DNA of 64,000 nt from Anaeramoeba flamelloides. Taxonomy: Eukaryota; Metamonada; Anaeramoebidae. The notes beneath the pieces were generated by a model. That model did no database searches. It was not told where the DNA came from and saw only the letters and a program-made list of their open reading frames with translations. How positions within the stretch are numbered: the stretch's first letter is position 1; every line of letters begins with the position of its first letter. The position numbers were made by a program, and so were the translations under genes. The DNA lies in the NCBI GenBank assembly GCA_027625915.1, contig JANTQA010000033.1, positions 9,734,001 through 9,798,000 on the forward strand, written 5' to 3'. Below are positions 53,436 to 64,000 of this stretch, in pieces.

Positions 53436-55715
53436 GATCCCGTTTTTTAACAAATATAGAAGTTCTAATTAAAAAAACTGGCGATTGGAAAATGGATAAA
53501 AATGAATCGGTCTTGATTAAAATTTTCGATTCAGATTTAAGCTCCAGGTAAATAAATATTTTTTTGTTAATTAATTAATGTTTGGGTGAGTTTATTCTCT
53601 TTAATGGAATCTGTCAGTAAAGCAGGGATTAATTTTCGAGCCATACAAAGTTATTCTCACATTTTCAATTTTTCATGTTTCATCATTAAGTAATAATTCT
53701 TTTTATCTTGTAAATAGTTAAAAACTAAAGTAAGATATAAAGAGATATTTTGATATAAACTAAAATTCAAAATTTTCCACACAGCTAAAACGTTCCAAAC
53801 AATCACAATAATACAATTTCATTGAAATTGGAGATAATTTTGATTTTTGTGAACTATGAAAATCATTTTTTCATCTTTTAGTTTTTCTTTTCATTTTATT
53901 GTTTGAATTCCGTAATTTGTTTCATTCGATCAAAATTTTTTTGAACAATTGATATTAGGTTAAAGTCAAGTTGTTCCAAATAGAAGAACTCAAATAAAAT
54001 TAGTTGCTAGTATCTAGACTTTGATTGATCATAATCCTAATAAAATTTAAACAAATTTACCAATATATTTTTTTGTTTTGCTCTCTCCAAAATTTTTAAC
54101 ACACCATTGATTTATTTGTATTGATAATTATTTATTGATTGTTTTGTGGGTATTGTAATTTATAAACAAGTTTTAACATTTCAATTCGTGAATGTTTCTA
54201 ATTTGGTATTTGTTCTTATAGAATTGATTAAAGAAGTTTTTTTCTTCACAAATTGAATTTTGGTGTGTTAAAAATTTTGAATTGGGGTTTAGTTTTTTTT
54301 TTTTTTTAATGATGAATTTTGGACATTTTTTTTATTTTCTCTCTTTTAAAATTTAGTTTCTTTTGGATTTTTTTATTAATTCATAAATTATTTTTGATTT
54401 TTAACACTTTTTTAATCCTATAAATAAATTAAAAAATTGAATTTTAGTTAAATAAAATACTCGAAATGGTTTCTACCTTGATGAAATTAACTTATTATAT
54501 AAAAAATTTTTATTTCAGATCTCTAAAAATTATTATTATGAAGTTTTTATTTGAGATTTGTTGCTTCATTTATTTTTATAATAAAAATCTCTTTAATTAA
54601 TGTTTGGAAGAATTGATATACCTGAAATTTTTATTCTTATAATTCTAATAGAATTTGGGATAATAAAATCAAATATCAAAATTTGATCAAAATTGATACT
54701 TTATTAAAAAATATCCAATAAAATAGTGAACGGTACAAAGACTTGAAGGGATTCTAAAGTAAAAGTTCAAATGTGAAAACATTTTAAATTTGTAACAATA
54801 AGTGTAAAAAATATTTAGATATATCTGATGTCTTTTTCTGTGTTTACAAAACTAAAATGGAAATAAGGATATATTAAAAACAAATTATTTTAGATTCTTT
54901 GAAAGGTAAAATTTTGAAAAATGTTGAAATTGAGAAAACTTACTATTTATTTGAAATATAAGTTTTTACTGGTTAAATATAAGTAAGATTATAACTGGGT
55001 TAAGAAAATTTTTATCCAGAATTCCACTTTTTTCACTTGAATAAGTAGTAAATAATTGGTCTAAGTTTCTCGTCTCGTTTCTTTTTTTTCCAATTTCTGA
55101 ATGTAATAATTTTCAATTACTAATAATTTACTCAAATATCAAAAGAAAATAAAAATGGGTAAATAATTATTAAGAATCTTGATCTCCAAAATGCTGTCTT
55201 TTTTCAAATAATTATTCCCAAATCAGTTATCCCTTAAGGAAGTAAGAAATTTTTATTTTTTTAAAAAATTTAAAATAAGAACCTTACTGGAAAATTATTT
55301 TATGTGTGACAAGCGATATTGGAACTTTGAAAATAAAATGTTATTATCAGCTCTATTTGTGAAAATAAAGCGAACCTAAAAGTGATTAGAGTTGAATCTT
55401 TCTTTTTTCAATTTTTTGAAAATTTTTTTTTGATTAAAATTTTTGGTTTTTTTTTAATTATGTTTTGGAGCTAGAAATGTGTTTATGGTGATGAGTGAAA
55501 TTAATAAAAGAATAAACCAAAAAAAAATAGACCCGAAAAGGGTGTGTATTTTCAACAAATATTTACTTGTAGAAGATCAAAAACGAAGGATCAACTTTCC
55601 AGATAAATTTGTTGAGATCAAAAATGAAAAAAAAAAAAATGACCAAAACAAATTCAATTTTTCAAGATTTGATTTTTGTATATTCTTAATTTGGATGAAT
55701 CCAAACAATTTATAA
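53436..55715 (+). CDS. Orphan exon pair resembling part of an ENTH/ANTH-type domain
   Basis: Exon A (53436-53547) sits between GTTTCCAG and GTAAAT. Exon B starts at 55475 after GCTAG and is open to TAA at 55715. The split codon AG|A joins in phase, giving IEVLIKKTGDWKMDKNESVL, IKIFDSDLSSRN and then MSEINKRINQKKIDPKRV, KYLLVEDQ. The order resembles epsin (EIKVREATSNDPWGPSSSLM, MIWKRLNDHGKNWRHVYKAM), which binds phosphoinositides in vesicle traffic. The first exon with a start codon was not found, and B is shorter than the rest of such a domain, so the gene is incomplete or decayed. The 1.93-kb intron holds a family 2 element. Confidence 0.42.
53770..54290 (+). mobile_element. ~520-bp dispersed element, family 2, copy 2
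   Basis: Full-length relative of 29985-30515: CACAATAATACAATTTCATT, AGGTTAAAGTCAAGTTG, TTTACCAATATATTTTTTTG, TTTTAACATTTCAATTCGTG and CTTCACAAATTGAATTTTGG. It lies in the presumed intron of the orphan exon pair. Confidence 0.68.
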
Positions 55716-55970
55716 CCTTGGATTTCTCACATTAGCACTATTTATTTTTATTGAACAAAATATTTTCTTAAAAATTTGTATTCAAAATTTCTTTTTTCTA
55801 ATATTTTTATCAAACCAAGCCAAAACAAAGAATACTGTTTCTAAGATTAAAGTAAAGGTACTTAATTCTCTGAATCAAAAGAAAAAACAAAAAAAAAAAT
55901 TCCAACACAAAATATAACAAAAACTGAGAGCAAAGTTATTTCAGAATCAAGAATTAATCCTGTGGAAATA

Positions 55971-56168
55971 TACCTTCAGTTCCACTTTCAAGACACAAAC
56001 TTTCAACGAATTTTAAAGCACAATAAAAATCTCGAACAACTTTACAAAATTCTGATTAATGTAAAATAATTTGAGTAAAAAAAAATTCCAAAATATGCCT
56101 TAATTTGAGATTTTTTTGTGCCTTGAATTTTATTTAAAATTTGTATCTTAAAAGTTAAACTGGCAGTT
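55971..56168. mobile_element. Palindromic MITE, TACAGTCAGT family
   Basis: TTCAGTTCCACTTTCAAGAC on the left with ACAAACTTTCAACGAA. TTTGTGCCTTGAATTTTATT and TCTTAAAAGTTAAACTGGCA on the right. About 198 bp. Confidence 0.75.
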
Positions 56169-58106
56169 AATTGAAAATAAATAATTGTCTAATCAAACTA
56201 ATTTATATAATAAATCTTTATGTCGGAATGAGAATTCAAAGAATGTACTATTTTCTGAACCAAAAACTAAAATTAGATAAAGTATAGTAGTGAAAAAGTT
56301 ACCAGACATGAAAATCCCTGACTATATTTTTAATTGTGAAAATTATTGAGAAATATATTATGTAATTTCTTTTATTTAAAATCAAATCCTTTTTTTAAAA
56401 GAATCAAATATTTGAATTATAACTCACACACTTATAAGAAAAATGACTAATTAAATTACACTTGTTCAAAACAATACACAATAAATTAAAAAACAAGAAT
56501 AAAAATTATCATTTTCCAAACTCTTGTAAACCTCCAAAAAACATTGATTTTTTTTCAAAAAAAAGTAGATCTACTTTAGCTATCAAAAAATTACTCAAGT
56601 ATTCTAGAGACACACGTACTTTGATGAACTTTAGGTAGGATTATTACTAAATTCAGAAAAAAATTGGTTATTTAAAATAAACATTTGATTGAAAATATTT
56701 GCACTTTCACAACAATTTTCCTAATATTCACGATTAAAAATCTTGTCAGGGATTATTTTCATGTTGTGTATTATTTTCACTAATACAAATGAAAGGGGGA
56801 TATTTAAATTCATTTGTTAATTCTTTAGAAATAGGAAGCAATTGGTTAATTAAAAATTATCCAAACAAAAGTTTTTTTTGTTTCAAATTAAAAATAAAAC
56901 CGATTAAAGGCAAAGTAATTATTTCAAATTTTAAGAGATAAGATCAAGAAATGAATTTTTTTATTTATTTTTTCTTGATCAATTTTTTTCATTTTTTTGA
57001 TTTCCTTTTTTTAAAATAGGTATGTAAATATATTATAGTATGGATATCTGAAACTCTCATATTTATTAAAATTTCAACTGTATTTGATTCAAGAAATGAT
57101 TTGAATGATTCAGTTTCACAGAAACTGTGGCACTCAAAATTTGCAAAATGTACTTGCTGCCTTAAATAATCCCAAAGTAAAACAATTAAAAAAAGTTTAC
57201 ATAGGGGACTAATTTGTTTGGTATTGAATTAAAAGGTCTTTTAATAATGAATTATCATTATAATACACATACTTGTGAAAGAGTACCAATAAAATGAATA
57301 TATCTCAAACTGGCTTTGTAAGATGTTTGAATAATTAAACTTGTTGTTGAACAAAAAATGATCAAATCCAACTATTTTTTTTTAACAACAAAAAATAAGA
57401 ACATCCCACCTGATCAATTATTACCCACACCCAAAAATCCAGGTTTGTTTGAGTGATCGAAAACTTTTGTAATATAAAAAGAAAGTTTGAACTTTTTTTC
57501 ATTTCACAAAACTGTGCGAAACCACGAAAAATATTTATCCAATTGATCCGGATTCTTTGGGAGTTTTTTATGAAAAGGGAGTGATTCTGATTGTGCCAAT
57601 AAAAATAAAAAAAAAATTTTAAAAACCCAATAATTTTTTGAAAAATATTTTGTCTTTGTTTCAAAATTGAGCTTTTGGGGAATTTTTGTTGGCGAAATAT
57701 AATTTTTGGTTTTTGTTCAAGTGGTTTGAAAAGATTTTGAAAAAGAAACAAAAAAAAAAACAAAGAAAAGAAAAGAATTCAAAAGCATTTGGAAAGATCA
57801 ATCGAGCCTTTATTTTTTGTTTTTGTTTTTGTCTTTTTCTTTGTGTTTGTGTTTGTGTTTGTAATTGTCATTGAATTTGGTTGATAAATAATAATTGATT
57901 CTTGTAAATAAAATGAAAATGAAAATGAGACTTGAATATTGAAAGTGATAAAAGATAATAAATTTCTCATAAAAATAAGCGATCGTTGTTCTTCAAATGA
58001 AGGAATAGCCCCAACAGCAAGCAAAGGTAAGCTCTGCAAGCTGCAAAAACAAAACCACACTTTGACAAGATCGAATGCATTTGGGAGTATGCTAAAAGCA
58101 TAGCAG
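56169..58106. other. Intergenic DNA between the orphan exons and the bZIP gene
   Basis: Contains a 49-codon open stretch (57020-57169) after a TTTTAAAATAG acceptor-like site, and a 133-codon minus-strand frame (57763-57362) without ATG. Neither is supported as a gene. The last 100 bases are the bZIP 3' region. Confidence 0.4.
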
Positions 58107-58529
58107 TCAAATGAACTCTTTGTCTACCTTCCCGCCAAAGGATGATTGTATTTGATTGGCAAATTCACCAGGTTGGATCCCAAATTTGTCGTTTAGGACC
58201 TTTAAGAACAATCCGACATTACTTTCCTTTTTGTATCGTTCCACCTCGTCGTTGAGTGTATTCACCAATTTGATTAACCTTGTTCGCTCTTGACGCAGTT
58301 CACCAACTTCTCGCTCCATTTGAGAAATATACATCTTCTTTTTTTCTCGAGATTTACGTGCAGAGATCCGGTTCAACTCTCGCCTTTTTTTCGTTTTGAG
58401 AACCGTACCTGCACCAGATTCACCCATTCTGGTTGGGTTACGTTTACGTGTTTTACGCGTCACCCGAATTAGCAACCGGTTGGGTAATTGTGTTGTTGTG
58501 GTGATTTTGGTGGATATAGTTTTGCTCAT
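58107..58529 (-). CDS. bZIP transcription factor
   Basis: A single exon of 140 residues. The basic region KKRRELNRISARKSREKKK has the invariant Asn and Arg at N53 and R61, eight apart (N-x7-R). The zipper begins ten residues after R61, and heptad positions are M71, L78, L85, L92 and Y99. A basic N-terminus (RVTRKTRKRNPTR, about 22-34) and a short C-terminal tail flank it. Such proteins dimerise and bind ACGT-core sites such as TGACGTCA or TGACTCA. A perfect TGACGTCA lies 338 bp upstream of the start. The subfamily, CREB/ATF-like or other, cannot be fixed from 140 residues. No activation domain is evident. Confidence 0.9.
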   Translation of the reverse strand: MSKTISTKITTTTQLPNRLLIRVTRKTRKRNPTRMGESGAGTVLKTKKRRELNRISARKSREKKKMYISQMEREVGELRQERTRLIKLVNTLNDEVERYKKESNVGLFLKVLNDKFGIQPGEFANQIQSSFGGKVDKEFI

Positions 58530-58866
58530 GTGGTTAAAATTAATTATTGAGAATAATAAAGAGTTTGATCAAAAGTTAGTGAAAACTGTTGAAAGTAAAA
58601 TTGGGTTGTTTGTTGAAAAAGGGTTTTTGTTAAATCTTGGTTGAAAATTTAAAAAATGATTTCTCTAAAAAGTGGATTACTACAAAAAATTTCGTGACTT
58701 TTACAAAGCTTATTTCTTTGAGAAATGCACAAACCTTAAAAAGCTTTGGAAAGTATTTGAAACGTTTGTTAAGTGTAGGAATAACTTTGGATCAATGAAA
58801 AGACTGAAAGCATGATAAAAGTTTTGAAATTTTTTGTAGTGATTGTTTTTATTAAGTGTTTCTTTG

Positions 58867-58874
58867 TGACGTCA
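58867..58874. promoter_or_regulatory. Perfect CRE palindrome TGACGTCA upstream of the bZIP gene
   Basis: An exact eight-base CREB/ATF-class site. With about 10% each of G and C, about 0.16 such sites would be expected by chance in this whole window, and I saw no other. It is placed so that it could serve bZIP autoregulation. Confidence 0.45.
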
Positions 58875-59940
58875 TTATCCTCATTTAGTTTTTAAGAATT
58901 GTTTTTACAAGTTTTTCAACAATCAGTCAAGAATTCACTTTTTTCACTTGTTTGTGAATTTTCTTTTCAGAATTTTGACGACTTTGATTCAAACTATTCT
59001 TTTTTTATGTTTCATTTTTGATAGTTTTTTTTTTTTTTTTTTTATTTTATTTCTTTGCAAATATACTCCATTTCAAAATCATTGCCCATTAAAAATCAAA
59101 TTTTAAAAATAAATATTTTTATAAATTAAAGTTATCTATTATAATAAAAAAAATATTATTTTAAGATTCAGTTTTATATACTAGAAATAATTGTTTTTAT
59201 TCTAAAAATAAAAAGAAAAAAAAAGTAAAAAAAAAAAAAATAAATAAAAATTGGGGACTTTTATTATAAGATGTAGTTAAAAAAAAAATATCTGAGAATT
59301 ATATAAATGTTAATTATGTTGTTAATGATTGAAAAAAATATTAATTATTAAAGTTAGACTGTATTTGATTTTTCAGGGATGTATTAATTTTCTTCTATCA
59401 AAATAAATCTTAGAATAAGTCTTGTTATGGGGATATTAAAATTCCATGTTAATTTGGAAAAGATCATTTTTTTTCTGTTATTTATTGACATTATGAGTAT
59501 TTTCTAACACTCCAATAATAAATTTTTTACAATTTAAGCTTAATATTAATTTCAAAAGAATTAATTTGATTTTTTCAATATTCTAATGAATTAAAAAAAA
59601 TTTTGTCAAAAATTTTCATCTATTTATATTTAATTTAAAAGTATTAAGGTATATTTGAATAAATTTTCATTTCTATGAATAATTCATAAACCAGATTTTT
59701 CTATTATTTGGTTTCATCAAATTTGAGGGAAAAAAATTCTTTTTCAAAAAGTGGCTGAAAAATTTTAAAAAATGGCAATGGAATTAAGAAATTTTACCAT
59801 GTTTTTGAATTTCTCAGTAATTTTACATGAAAATATTTTTTTTTTTTCAAACTATTAAAGAAAATATAAGAGATTTTTTTTGACTTGTAAGAAAAAATTC
59901 TATCAAAAAAAAATGTAAATAAGTTATTGAGTGAAAAGTT
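58875..59940. other. Intergenic AT-rich DNA
   Basis: Poly-T at about 59027-59043. No supported gene. Confidence 0.5.
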
Positions 59941-59943
59941 TAA

Positions 59944-60122
59944 AGTCAATTCCGCATGTACACTAGTGTTAATATGGAATGTTGTAAAAAATAGAGTTAT
60001 TAAAATTTTCGAGATAAATAACGAGTTCTATGCACTTATCCCATTTTTTTTATTATTGAACAAAAATTGTAAGTACTTTATTTTTTTACAACATTCTATA
60101 TTAACACTAGACATGAATTGAA
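59944..60122. mobile_element. Short inverted-repeat element (~180 bp)
   Basis: The arms, about 45 bases long, contain TAGTGTTAATATGGAATGTT (left, 59964-59983) and AACATTCTATATTAACACTA (right, 60090-60109). Outer parts are CAATTCCGCATG and CATGAATTG. A 90-base centre separates them. A MITE or hairpin of a family not seen elsewhere in the window. Confidence 0.6.
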
Positions 60123-60464
60123 AATTTTTTCAAAAAAAAATCAAATATTGGTTAATTTTACACTTTTTAATTACTCCAATTATAATAAATACTATTGGTC
60201 AATTAAAGATATTTGGTCAAAAAATATTTTTAGAAATATTTAACAATTTAGTTTGAAAAATACAATTTTCCTGGTCCTATTAATATTTTTTTCCAATTTA
60301 ATAGTAAAAAAATTGTAAAATTTTTTCTTATACCTAAGGCATCATTTTATTGTAATTTAAAAGAATTTTGTATTTAATAAATATCGTTCAAATGGATATC
60401 AATTATTTTGACATTTAAAGAATTATTTTTTCTTTTAAATTGTAAAAAATATTTTTTTTTTTGA

Positions 60465-60720
60465 TTTTTAGTTAGGTTAGTTTTTTTATATTTTTTAAAT
60501 TAGAAAAAAAATCGGTACTCTACAGCACTTGACGTTTAGATTTACCAGAATTTTAAAGAATTTATTTAAATCAAAGATTTTACTCTATTTTTTTAGATTC
60601 TGGAAAAGATAAGACACTTTCATTGGGATTTTTTTACTTTTTTGAAATAAACCAGAAATTTAATAAATGTTCTATTTATTTATTTTATTAAAAAAAACCT
60701 AGGACTCTGAATATTTATCA
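60465..60720 (+). repeat. Dispersed repeat family 3, partial copy
   Basis: GGTACTCTACAGCACTTGAC at 60513-60532 matches the terminal blocks of the 3590 and 16500 copies. It is followed by CAAAGATTTTACTCTATTTT and AAATAAACCAGAAATTTAA. The AATAATGA-type centre is missing. Confidence 0.5.
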
Positions 60721-61054
60721 ACAGTTATTTTTTTTTTTTCATAATTGGGTTTTTTTTAGATGATATAAGTGTTTTCATGGCTATTAATTATTATTTATTC
60801 AAAAAAAAATCTACAAAGTTAAATTTTGTGAAAAATCATTTTGGTATTGATTTAAAAAATATTTATCCTCAAATATACCTTCTTTTCTTGACTGAAGACT
60901 TTTAAAAATCAGCTTGCTGCTAATAAAAATAAATAAAACAGTCTCAGGATTTTTAAGTATTATGGTGTTGATACTATTGTGAATAGACTTTATTTGCTAG
61001 AATGAAATGGTAATTGAAGTCATAATTTTTATGTCCAACTAGGAATTTTCATAC

Positions 61055-61254
61055 TACAAACAGTTCCACTTTTAAGGCACAAACTCTCAACCAAATTTAA
61101 GAAACAAAAAAAATCTCAAATTAAGGCATAAAATTTGTAATTGTTTTTTTACACTTTATTTTACTAGAATCTGAATTTTGTGTCTTAATTTGAGATTTTT
61201 ATTGTACCTTAAATTTGGTTGAAAGTTTGTGCCTTAAAAGTGGAACTGACAGTA
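61055..61254. mobile_element. Palindromic MITE, TACAGTCAGT family (best preserved)
   Basis: Left CAGTTCCACTTTTAAGGCAC with AAACTCTCAACCAAATTTAA. Right TTAAATTTGGTTGAAAGTTT with GTGCCTTAAAAGTGGAACTG. TA at both ends. Nearly full palindrome of about 200 bp. Confidence 0.85.
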
Positions 61255-61261
61255 GTGTTTC

Positions 61262-61971
61262 ACAATGAAAAAACATTCAACAAAAATTAAGCTATAAAAA
61301 ATCTCAAATTAAAGCTAAATTTCCGATTCTAGTAAATTAAACTCTCATTAATAATTTTTCAGATAATTGAAATATTATAAACAATTAAAATAATACAATT
61401 CCATTCAAATTGGAAATAATTTTGATTTTTGAAAAATTTGAAAATTATTTTTTCATCTTTTAGTTTTTTTTTTTTCATTTTTTTTTTTGAATTATGTAAT
61501 TTGTTTTATTTGATCCAAAATTTTTTTCAACGATCGATACTAGGTTAAAGTTTGTTCAATATAGTAGAATTAAAATAAAATAAGTCAATGATATCTAACC
61601 TTTGATCCATCAATATTCCTAATAATATTTTAAAAATTTTTAACTATACATTTTTTTGTTATATTTTTACCAAAATTTGTAGAAAATTCTTGAGTTATTT
61701 GTATTGATAATTATTTATTTTTTGTTTTGTTGGTATAGTAATTTATAAATAATTGTTAACATTTCAATTTGTGAATGGTTCTAATTTTGTATTTCTTCTT
61801 GAATTGATTAAATCGAATTTTTTTTTTCAAGGATTTAATTTTGATGTTAAAATTTTTAAATTGGAGTTTAATGTGTATTAAAAAAATTATTAAAAATATG
61901 TCTTAATTTGGAATTATTTTTATTCCTTAAATTAGAAGAATTTTTAACCTTAAAAGTAGAACTAACTGTAT
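61262..61971. mobile_element. MITE split by a family 2 insertion
   Basis: The left part (61262-61345) carries AACATTCAACAAAAATTAAG and the mid-MITE GATTCTAGTAAA. The right part (61896-61971) carries TCTTAATTTGGAATTATT and CCTTAAAAGTAGAACTAAC then TGTA. They are separated by a ~550-bp family 2 element. The MITE therefore predates that insertion. Confidence 0.55.
61346..61895 (+). mobile_element. ~520-bp dispersed element, family 2, copy 3
   Basis: Same order as 29985-30515 and 53770-54290: AATAATACAATTCCATTCAA, AGGTTAAAGTTTGTTC, TGTTAACATTTCAATTTGTG and TTCTTGAATTGATTAAA. No coding frame. Confidence 0.65.
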
Positions 61972-62538
61972 AAAATAGTATTTAGACTCTTTTTTAAATG
62001 TAAAACACTTTCAGAAAGTCTTTGATAAATTTTTTATGATTTCAATTATAATGATCTTTGAGAAATGATAAAAGAAAAATGGGAAAATAAAAAAGAAATT
62101 TCACTAAATTGGTTTCAACTTGTTTTTTTATTCCTTTATTATTAATAAATTCAAAAAATGGTTAATAATGTATTTAAAATTAATTGACTAATATAATACC
62201 TCTTAAAAAAAATTGTTTTATTTTCAAATTCTATTTGATAAATTTACTAAAGTAGTACTTTTTCATTAAATGTGTACTTTTACATATTCTACAAGAACTG
62301 GGGTTCATTATTAGAATAGTTGATGTTTTAAATAAAAAAAAAAAACTTCATTTAATTAAGGTTTAATATATATAAAGTGAAGAAATAGGAAATGATAAAC
62401 AGAAAATATTTTTTTTCCAAAATCACAATAACTAGCAAATCGGAATATTTTCACTGTTTTTTTCAATTAAATTTGTGGTCGTTAAACATATTGAATAGTC
62501 TAAAAAAATTGTCATCTTTTTTAATCCTATTAGAAAAG

Positions 62539-62752
62539 TACAGTCAGTTCCAATTTTAAGGTACAGACTTTCAAAGAAATTTATAGCCCAAAAAAAAAAA
62601 AAATTCATTTCAAAGCACAAAATAGGGAATTTTCTTTTTTACAAAAGACAGAACTAAAATCTGAATTTTTACTCTTTAATTTTTATTTTTCATGTGTTTT
62701 GAATTCCCTTCGAAGTTTGTGCCGTTAAATTGGAACTGATTGTCTTCGTATT
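62539..62752. mobile_element. Palindromic MITE, TACAGTCAGT family
   Basis: Left TACAGTCAGTTCCAATTTTA, right TTTGTGCCGTTAAATTGGAA then CTGATTG. About 210 bp with a poly-A-rich centre. Confidence 0.75.
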
Positions 62753-63826
62753 TGGGAAAAAAATACCAAAAAAGAAAAACTCTGTTAAAAAGGTTTATCA
62801 TTTTTTGTTCTAATGTGTAATACTTTTTGAGGTATTACAACATGAACGCAGACTGGTATATATTAAATTTATTTTTGATGTTATGAACTTTTTAATCGAT
62901 TAAAAGAGATTAAATAAAAGAATAAATATTGTTTTTTTAAAAAGTTTATTTCAATATTTTATTTGGTAAAAAGAAATGCTGAGAAATTTATTTAAAATAA
63001 TAAGAATCTCAAAAAATGATAATTTTAGTAATTAAAAATATTTTGGGAAAAAACTCCTAAAGAGGATTAAGATAACTTATAGGAAAAAAATTAAGTTTAT
63101 TTGTTTTAAAAATAAAATTTTTTATGTTGGGTAATTGAATTCGCTTCAAATTAGACCAAAAATAATAATTTATGAAGTTTTGATATTTGGATTGATTTTA
63201 TTTTAAGAAGATAAAACTTTCAATTTTTCCTATGAGAAAAAAATAATAAAAAGTATTACTAAGCAAAAAAGGGATGGGTCTAAAAATTACATTTTATTAT
63301 AACCCGCAGTTTCCAAATCATTAATCCATATTTATATAAACAGATTCTTAGTATCGGCGTAATGACTTTTAAATAGAAAATTTTAGTATTTAAGTTGATA
63401 AATTACTTTTTGGGAATTTGTGGGGTTCTAATATTTTTTTTTATTTTAATTAGTACTAATCGAGCTTTCAAGTCTCATTTTAGTTTTTTTTTTCAAAATT
63501 TCACTGATTTTTTCTTCTTTATCTCAAGAATTTCGATCAAATGATATTTCAATATTTAAAAAAGGGTATATTTCAAAAATAATAACATTTTAAATTTCAA
63601 AGGTAAAAATTATAAAAATAATTATGGTTATATTGTTCGAATAATATTTAACACCATTATTACGTTTTGTAAATAATGAATTCTGATATTATTAAAAAAT
63701 AATATAGAAAAACAAAATTGATAAAAGAGGGGGGGGGATGATTATTTTTACTTGAATAAATGAATAATAAATTCTAAATTTGTAAAAAAAAAAATGTTAA
63801 AAATTTGATTTATTTTTCATAAAAAT
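62753..63826. other. Intergenic AT-rich DNA
   Basis: Contains a run of 9 G at 63729-63737. No gene or shared repeat seen. Confidence 0.5.
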
Positions 63827-64000
63827 AAAAAAAGAAGAAGAAGAAGAGGAGGAGGAAGAAGAGATATGTTTTCAGTGAATATATTATCAATATTCAAAAT
63901 ATCATAAACAGTTTTTTTCTAAAAAAATTTTCAAAAGATTTTCCTCAAAAAACAAAAAAAGGTGATGGTGATCGCGTTACGAGACTTGTAAAAGTGTCTG
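63827..64000 (+). other. Possible coding exon running off the right edge
   Basis: One plus-strand frame is open from about 63827 to the edge and ends GDGDRVTRLVKVS. The last 40 bases are markedly GC-richer than the flank, as exons here are. The reverse strand is also open in places, so strand and exon limits are uncertain. No family can be named. Confidence 0.22.

Noticed and set aside
57020-57169. 49-codon open stretch after an AG, considered as a last exon of the ENTH-like gene
   Set aside because: No donor in the preceding exon with matching phase could be shown, and the segment resembles no part of such a domain.
57362-57763. 133-codon minus-strand frame
   Set aside because: Starts from TTG, dominated by Phe, Lys and Asn, no domain and no splice context.

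Overview
The window is nuclear DNA from an AT-rich eukaryotic microbe. By eye the intergenic DNA is about 80% or more A+T, and the exons are only slightly richer in G+C. Genes use the standard code, GT-AG introns and poly-A-rich leaders. Proteins carry long Asn, Glu/Lys and Asn/Gly runs. The style recalls amoeboid protists such as Anaeramoeba or other AT-rich amoebae. That is a guess from composition and protein style, not a placement.

Layout. A gene tail ends at 72. An AAMP/Sqt1-type WD40 gene lies on the minus strand (8076 to 2829) and is split by a 3.76-kb intron. A four-helix membrane protein (14608-13736, minus) follows. Next is a very large DOCK-C (DOCK6/7/8-type) Rho-family exchange factor (25270-17793, minus; a 98-bp intron separates a short first exon). 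A PH-domain/coiled-coil protein (32777-30786, minus) comes after it. FIGNL1, an AAA ATPase (38071-40474, plus), has one 550-bp intron. TRAPPC3/Bet3 (45795-45107, minus) has a 19-codon first exon. SRP14 (50763-50416, minus) and a GNAT acetyltransferase (51573-52058, plus) are divergently transcribed. A bZIP factor (58529-58107, minus) has a perfect CRE-type site upstream. An orphan exon pair at 53436-53547 and 55475-55715 looks like part of an ENTH/ANTH-type domain. A broken host-gene remnant lies at about 34865-35800.

The genes serve ordinary cell functions: cytoskeletal GTPase signalling (DOCK, perhaps the PH protein), ER targeting and ER-Golgi traffic (SRP14, TRAPPC3), recombination control (FIGNL1), ribosome or WD40 scaffolding (AAMP) and transcription (bZIP). 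No operon-like grouping is apparent.

The gene-poor remainder is crowded with small non-coding repeats. They are a TA-flanked palindromic MITE family in about eight places, three to four copies of a ~520-bp element, a ~0.8-kb element, two copies of a ~1.2-kb element, and a nested set of TTAA-flanked elements at 46630-49982. One MITE is split by another element. I saw no reverse transcriptase, transposase, LTR pair, CRISPR array, rRNA or tRNA. The least ordinary parts are the repeat families, the exact splice reconstructions, the FxxA RAD51-binding motif in FIGNL1, the CRE site by the bZIP gene and the orphan exons.
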